A stretch of DNA of 8,220 bases from contig CAMICF010000131.1 in the NCBI GenBank assembly GCA_946222495.1, positions 1 through 8,220 of the forward strand, given 5' to 3'. Positions 4,650 through 8,220 of the stretch are shown here, piece by piece. The notes beneath the pieces were generated by a model. It was not told the DNA's origin. It did not search any database and saw only the letters and a program-made list of their open reading frames with translations. The DNA is from an uncultured Janibacter sp. (lineage in GTDB: Bacteria; Actinomycetota; Actinomycetes; Actinomycetales; Dermatophilaceae). Both the position numbers and the translations under genes were made by a program. The first letter of the stretch is position 1, and each line of letters begins with the position of its first letter.

Positions 4650-5624
4650 GTGCCCGACGATCTGCTGCCCATCCGCACCGAGCGCCTGACGCTCCGTCCG
4701 CACGAGGAGGGGGACCTCGAGGCGCTGCTCGCGTACTACTCCGACCCGGAGGTCGCGCGGTACCTCCTCGTCCACCCGTGGATCGAGGAGGACGCGCGTC
4801 GGGAGATGGCCAAGCTGCTCGGGCGCACGAGCCTCGAAGCGCCTGGTCGCTCACTGGCGCTCGCCGTCGAGCATGAGGGACGCGTCGTCGGTGACGTGGC
4901 GCTGTGGGCCACCGACGGGGCCGGGGCGACCGGTGAGATCGGATGGGTCTTCCACCCCGATGTCGCGGGGCGCGGCTTCGCCTCGGAGGCCGCGGGCGCC
5001 CTCCTCGAGGTCGGTCTCAGCCGGTACGGCATGCACCGGGTCACCGCCCAGCTCGATGCCCGCAACGCCGCCTCGGCCGCGCTCTGCGAGCGCATCGGCA
5101 TGCGGCTGGATGCCAGCCACCGGCAGGACTACTGGAGCAAGGGGGAGTGGACCGACTCCCTCGTCTACGCGGCGCTCGCGAGCGACCGGCCGCGGGATGT
5201 CGGCGACGCGATCGTCGTCAGTGCGGTGGACCTGCGCGATGCCGAAGGGAGCCTCCTCGCCGTCCGCAAGCGCGGGACCGACTCCTTCATGCACCCCGGC
5301 GGCAAGCCCGAGGCGGGGGAGACCCCGGCGCGCTGCGCCGTGCGCGAGGTCGAGGAGGAGCTCGGTCTCGAGCTCGACCCGGCACGGCTCGAGCTCGTGG
5401 CCGTCCATCGCACGGCCGCGGCCAACGAGGCCGGGAGGCCGCTCGTCGCGACCGTCTTCCGCCACCCGGCGCTCGAGGGCGAGTCTCGCCCGGACGTCAC
5501 CCCGGCCGCGGAGATCGAGGAGGTCCGCTGGGTCGATCCGGCCCAGCCGCTCCCCGAGGACTCCGCTCCCCTCCTGCGTCTCGTCGTCGGCGAGGCCGCG
5601 CGGGCGAAGGAGGCGGAGCTGTGA
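4650..5624 (+). CDS. GNAT N-acetyltransferase - Nudix hydrolase fusion
   Basis: This 324-aa protein joins two enzymes in one frame. Residues about 5-176 form a RimJ/RimL-type GNAT domain (RTERLTLRP start, acetyl-CoA loop VAGRGFASEA at 105-114, NAASAALCERIGM at 139-151). Residues about 184-316 form a Nudix hydrolase with a complete Nudix box: Gly218, Glu224, then REVEEELGL at 232-240, matching GX5EX7REUXEEXGU. The GNAT part would acetylate an amine, the Nudix part hydrolyse a nucleoside diphosphate derivative; substrates cannot be told from sequence. The start is GTG at 4650 because the RimJ-like N-terminus begins there and upstream codons in this frame fall in the previous gene and its hairpin. 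The stop overlaps the next start as GTGA, indicating translational coupling. The frame is continuous across the join, so it is a real fusion in this sequence. Confidence 0.9.
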   Translation: MPDDLLPIRTERLTLRPHEEGDLEALLAYYSDPEVARYLLVHPWIEEDARREMAKLLGRTSLEAPGRSLALAVEHEGRVVGDVALWATDGAGATGEIGWVFHPDVAGRGFASEAAGALLEVGLSRYGMHRVTAQLDARNAASAALCERIGMRLDASHRQDYWSKGEWTDSLVYAALASDRPRDVGDAIVVSAVDLRDAEGSLLAVRKRGTDSFMHPGGKPEAGETPARCAVREVEEELGLELDPARLELVAVHRTAAANEAGRPLVATVFRHPALEGESRPDVTPAAEIEEVRWVDPAQPLPEDSAPLLRLVVGEAARAKEAEL

Positions 5625-6109
5625 AGGTCGTCGACCCGCAGGGGCGGACCTGGCGGGTGTCGCGACGGTGGATGCCGTGGCGACGCAAGACGCATCTCGA
5701 CGACTGGGGTTACACCCCCGGCAACAGCGGGAGCAGCCTCGGCGACGACCCGATCAGCATGGTCATCGGGCTGCTCCTGCTCATCCTCCTCATCCCCGTG
5801 CTCGTCCTCGGCGTCATCGTCGCCCTCGAGATGCTCCTTCTCGTGCTCGTCCTCCCCTTCGCGATCCTCGGCCGGATGCTCCTCGGGCGGCACTGGCGGG
5901 TGGAGGTGCGTGACGGATGGACCTTTGCCTGGGAGGCCGAGGCGGGCGATTGGTCCCAGAGCGGGCGGATGATCGAGCACGTGGCCGAGGGCCTGCGGAT
6001 GGGGATGCCGCCCTGGCAGGCTGCGCACCCGCGGCCCCCACAGGCGCCCTGGTCCGGGCGGCCGCCGACGGGTCAGCCGCCCGCAGGTCAGCCGCCGCCA
6101 CCCCTCTGA
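5621..6109 (+). CDS. Small membrane protein with proline-rich C-terminal tail
   Basis: This 162-aa protein of unknown function begins with the GTG of a GTGA overlap with the GNAT-Nudix stop and has AAGGAGG (5607-5613) 7 nt upstream. The two genes are therefore almost certainly co-transcribed and coupled. The N-terminal 40 residues are basic and Trp-rich (WRVSRRWMPWRRKTH). A hydrophobic stretch at 46-88, rich in Leu, Ile and Val with Glu70 near the middle, fits a two-helix hairpin. A soluble segment with HWRVEVRDGWTFAW follows, then a Pro/Gly/Gln tail (about 136-162, GRPPTGQPPAGQPP). The last 22 bp overlap the convergent gene on the - strand. No known family was recognised. Confidence 0.82.
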   Translation: MKVVDPQGRTWRVSRRWMPWRRKTHLDDWGYTPGNSGSSLGDDPISMVIGLLLLILLIPVLVLGVIVALEMLLLVLVLPFAILGRMLLGRHWRVEVRDGWTFAWEAEAGDWSQSGRMIEHVAEGLRMGMPPWQAAHPRPPQAPWSGRPPTGQPPAGQPPPPL

Positions 6110-7014
6110 CGGTGCGCGGCGAGCAGGCCGAGCCCGTGGAGCGCCGCGCCGGGCGTCGCCAGCAGCGCGATCGCGGCGATGGCCGGCTGGACCTCGCCGC
6201 CGTGGGCGAGCAGGAGCTGGGTCGGCCCCTGCAGCGCGGCGGTGCAGCAGCCAACCCACACGACGAGCCAGGCGAGCTGTGTCCGACCAGGACTCATGGC
6301 GCGAGCCGGGCCAGACAGCCGAATGAGGACCGGGACGAGCACGGCCGCAAGCGACAGCATGCCCGTGACGACGAGGACCGTCCGCTGGACCGGTGACTCC
6401 ATGCCCTGCGGCCCAAGGGATCCCGGCCCTGCGACGCCCCACCAGAGCATCGCCAGGCCGAAGGGGGCCAGGCCCACCGCACCCGCGACGAGAGCCCACG
6501 GCCGGGTCGCCGTGGGCGGCGTCGTGAAGCGCGCGCCCCACCTCTGACGGGCGTGACCGACGATGCCCCACGCCAGGGCGGCGCCGAGGAGGACGAACCC
6601 GCCGTACACGCAGGCGAAGACCCAGGGCTGCATGCCTTCCCCCTCGAAGGAGGGGCTGCCGTGGACGACCGTCTGCGCCACCTGACCGATCGGGAGCCCG
6701 AGGAGGATGGGTGCGAGCAGCCCGCTCGCACCGGAGGCGAGCAGAGCGAAGAGCCGGGTGGGCATGCGCGTGGCCCACGGCCGGGTGAGCGACCACGCGA
6801 GGACGAGGGCGAGGACCTCGAGCACCACGGTCACGGAGTTGCCGATGAGGAAGCGGCCGGTGTGCATCTCGGCCGCAGCCTCGGGGGTCAGGCCGACGGA
6901 CGACCCGGAGAGCCAGAGCCCCTTGAGGGCGAGGTAGGGCAGCGTCGCGACGACGGCCACCGCCAGGGCGGGGCCCGCGGAGGATCGCGTCGGGGTGGGG
7001 CCGGTCGTGGTCAT
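6088..7014 (-). CDS. Multi-pass integral membrane protein, function unknown
   Basis: This 308-aa protein has about eight predicted membrane segments. Examples are VAVVATLPYLALKGLWL near the N-terminus, then segments around TVVLEVLALVLAW, LLASGASGLLAPILL, ACVYGGFVLLGAALAW, VAGAVGLAPFGLAML, TGMLSLAAVLVPVLI, LVVWVGCCTAAL and AIAAIALLATPGAAL. No catalytic or transporter signature was recognised. The ATG at 7014 (MTTTGPTPTRS) is chosen because AAGGA lies about 6 nt upstream; the frame is open to 7131 but the added residues are Arg/Pro-rich and lack a ribosome site. It is divergent from the alcohol dehydrogenase and overlaps the preceding + gene by 22 bp at the 3' end. No hairpin terminator is seen between those two convergent genes. 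Confidence 0.82.
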   Translation of the reverse strand: MTTTGPTPTRSSAGPALAVAVVATLPYLALKGLWLSGSSVGLTPEAAAEMHTGRFLIGNSVTVVLEVLALVLAWSLTRPWATRMPTRLFALLASGASGLLAPILLGLPIGQVAQTVVHGSPSFEGEGMQPWVFACVYGGFVLLGAALAWGIVGHARQRWGARFTTPPTATRPWALVAGAVGLAPFGLAMLWWGVAGPGSLGPQGMESPVQRTVLVVTGMLSLAAVLVPVLIRLSGPARAMSPGRTQLAWLVVWVGCCTAALQGPTQLLLAHGGEVQPAIAAIALLATPGAALHGLGLLAAHRQRGGGG

Positions 7015-7220
7015 GGTCGTCCTTGGGTGGCGGAGGTGGTCACCATCCAGCCAAGGGGTCGGCGCGGCCGCGGGCCATGGGCGTGGCCCCCTTCGTCGCC
7101 CGGGGGATCGCCCCCGCCCGCCAGCAGTCATCGGGTCGCCCCTCCGGGTCGTTTGGCAGCGAAGGGGGCGCAGGAGAAGATTGGAGTGGATCCCCCTTCG
7201 TCCACGAGAGGAGCGCTCAC
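7015..7220. other. Divergent intergenic region with CCCCCTTCG inverted repeats
   Basis: The 206 bp between the membrane protein gene and the dehydrogenase gene hold three copies of a 9-mer: CCCCCTTCG at 7087-7095 and 7192-7200, and its complement at 7160-7168. The last two can form a 9-bp stem with a 23-nt loop in the dehydrogenase leader. No promoter hexamers were convincing: TTTGGC (7152-7157) and AAGATT (7177-7182) are 19 bp apart and off consensus. The dehydrogenase ribosome site GAGGAG lies about 7 nt before its ATG. Confidence 0.5.
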
Positions 7221-8220
7221 ATGCGCACCGTCAAGGCCTGGGCGGCCACGTCCGCCACCGATCCGCTGTCCGCGACGACCATCGAGAGGCGCGACGTCGG
7301 CGAGAACGACGTCCTCATCGAGATCGCGTACGCCGGCGTCTGCCACAGCGACATCCACACCGCCCGCAGCGAGTGGGGTTCCGTGCCCTACCCGCTCGTC
7401 GTCGGCCACGAGATCGCCGGCACGGTCGCCGAGGTCGGCTCCGCCGTGACGACGCACTCCGTGGGCGACCGGGTCGGCGTCGGCTGCCTCGTGAACTCCT
7501 GCCGCGAGTGCGACGCCTGCAAGGCCGGCAAGGAGCAGTTCTGCACCCAGCAGATCGGGACCTACGCCGCGACCGACCGCGACGGGAGCATCACCCAGGG
7601 TGGCTACTCCACGCACGTCGTCGTCGACGCCGACTTCGTCCTGAAGATCCCCGAGGGGATCGACCTCGACGTCGCCGCGCCGCTGCTCTGCGCCGGCATC
7701 ACCACGTGGTCGCCGCTGCGCCGCTTCGGCGTCGGTGAGGGCTCGAAGGTCGCCGTCATCGGCCTCGGCGGGCTCGGCCACATGGGCGTCCAGCTCGCCG
7801 TCGCGCTCGGCGCCGAGGTCACCGTGATGTCGCAGTCGCTGAAGAAGCAGGAGGACGGCCTCGCCCTCGGCGCGACCGACTACCGCGCCACGAGCGACGA
7901 CAGCACCTTCGAGGACCTCCGCGGGAAGTTCGACCTCATCCTCAGCACGGTGAGCGCCGAGCTGCCGATCCAGAAGTACTTCTCGCTCCTCGCGCCCGAG
8001 GGGACCTTCGTCAACGTCGGTGGGCCGGTCGAGCCCTTCGAGGTCCCGGCCTTCTCCCTGATCATGGGCAACAAGTCGCTCGCCGGGTCCAACATCGGTG
8101 GCATCCCCGAGACCCAGGAGATGCTCGACTTCTGCGCGGACAAGGGCATCGGCGCCAAGATCGAGGTCATCCCCGCGGAGCAGGTCAACGAGGCCTGGGA
8201 CCGCGTCGTCGCCTCCGACG
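7221..8220 (+). CDS. Zinc-dependent NAD(P) alcohol dehydrogenase, YahK/cinnamyl-alcohol type, 3' end outside window
   Basis: This medium-chain dehydrogenase reversibly oxidises alcohols to aldehydes in the cytoplasm. 333 residues are visible; related enzymes are about 350 aa, so only a short C-terminal piece is missing. Catalytic zinc ligands are Cys41 (GVCHSD), His63-Glu64 (GHEIAGTV) and Cys157 (LLCAGITTW). The structural zinc site is complete: Cys94, Cys97, Cys100 and Cys108. The Rossmann motif GLGGLGHMG is at 181-189. CHSDIH, the NSCRECDAC spacing and LLCAGITTWSPL are typical of the YahK/AdhC/cinnamyl alcohol dehydrogenase branch, usually NADP-linked with broad aldehyde substrates. The ATG at 7221 has a clear ribosome site. 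No partner gene is seen downstream in the window. Family is sure; physiological substrate is unknown. Confidence 0.95.
   Translation, partial: MRTVKAWAATSATDPLSATTIERRDVGENDVLIEIAYAGVCHSDIHTARSEWGSVPYPLVVGHEIAGTVAEVGSAVTTHSVGDRVGVGCLVNSCRECDACKAGKEQFCTQQIGTYAATDRDGSITQGGYSTHVVVDADFVLKIPEGIDLDVAAPLLCAGITTWSPLRRFGVGEGSKVAVIGLGGLGHMGVQLAVALGAEVTVMSQSLKKQEDGLALGATDYRATSDDSTFEDLRGKFDLILSTVSAELPIQKYFSLLAPEGTFVNVGGPVEPFEVPAFSLIMGNKSLAGSNIGGIPETQEMLDFCADKGIGAKIEVIPAEQVNEAWDRVVASD

Noticed and set aside
5165..6796. Long minus-strand open frame across the Nudix, small membrane and multi-pass membrane genes
   Set aside because: Its composition is Arg/Pro/Gly-rich without motifs, and it crosses three genes with strong start, domain or membrane evidence.

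Overview
The window looks like chromosomal DNA of a high-GC Gram-positive actinobacterium, probably a Micrococcales/Intrasporangiaceae-type organism. This rests on GC-rich, strongly third-position-biased genes, GTG starts, a class F-type sortase, secreted NlpC/P60 hydrolases behind c-di-AMP riboswitches, and GC-rich terminator hairpins without T tracts. The genus assignment is inference. No tRNA, rRNA, CRISPR array, transposase or phage gene was seen.

Left part (1-4050), cell envelope and second messengers. A sortase, cut by the left edge, runs on + into a 15-bp-stem terminator that it shares with a convergent NlpC/P60 peptidoglycan hydrolase (750-1673, -). Upstream of that hydrolase, on the - strand, come a small RelQ/YjbM-like (p)ppGpp synthetase (1978-2664) and a second NlpC/P60 hydrolase (2798-3787) with its own terminator. 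Each hydrolase is preceded by a full c-di-AMP (ydaO/yuaA-type) riboswitch. Upstream of each riboswitch is the same promoter module: a -10 hexamer, an 8-bp gap, and three degenerate 7-mers spaced 11 and 10 bp apart, resembling an MtrA-type direct repeat. The two hydrolases are paralogues with opposite charge, one very acidic and one very basic. The region therefore reads as a wall-remodelling module controlled by c-di-AMP and probably by a shared regulator, with an alarmone synthetase between its two targets.

Middle part (4050-6109, +). A long leader containing a perfect 26-bp palindrome precedes a small secreted two-cysteine protein (4345-4599). Next comes a GNAT-Nudix fusion enzyme (4650-5624), possibly translated from a leaderless mRNA. 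It is translationally coupled through a GTGA overlap to a small membrane protein with a proline-rich tail (5621-6109).

Right part (6088-8220). A multi-pass membrane protein of unknown function (- strand) overlaps the preceding gene tail to tail. It is divergent from a zinc-dependent NAD(P) alcohol dehydrogenase (7221 onward, +) that runs off the right edge. A 9-mer, CCCCCTTCG, recurs in either orientation in several intergenic regions of the window.
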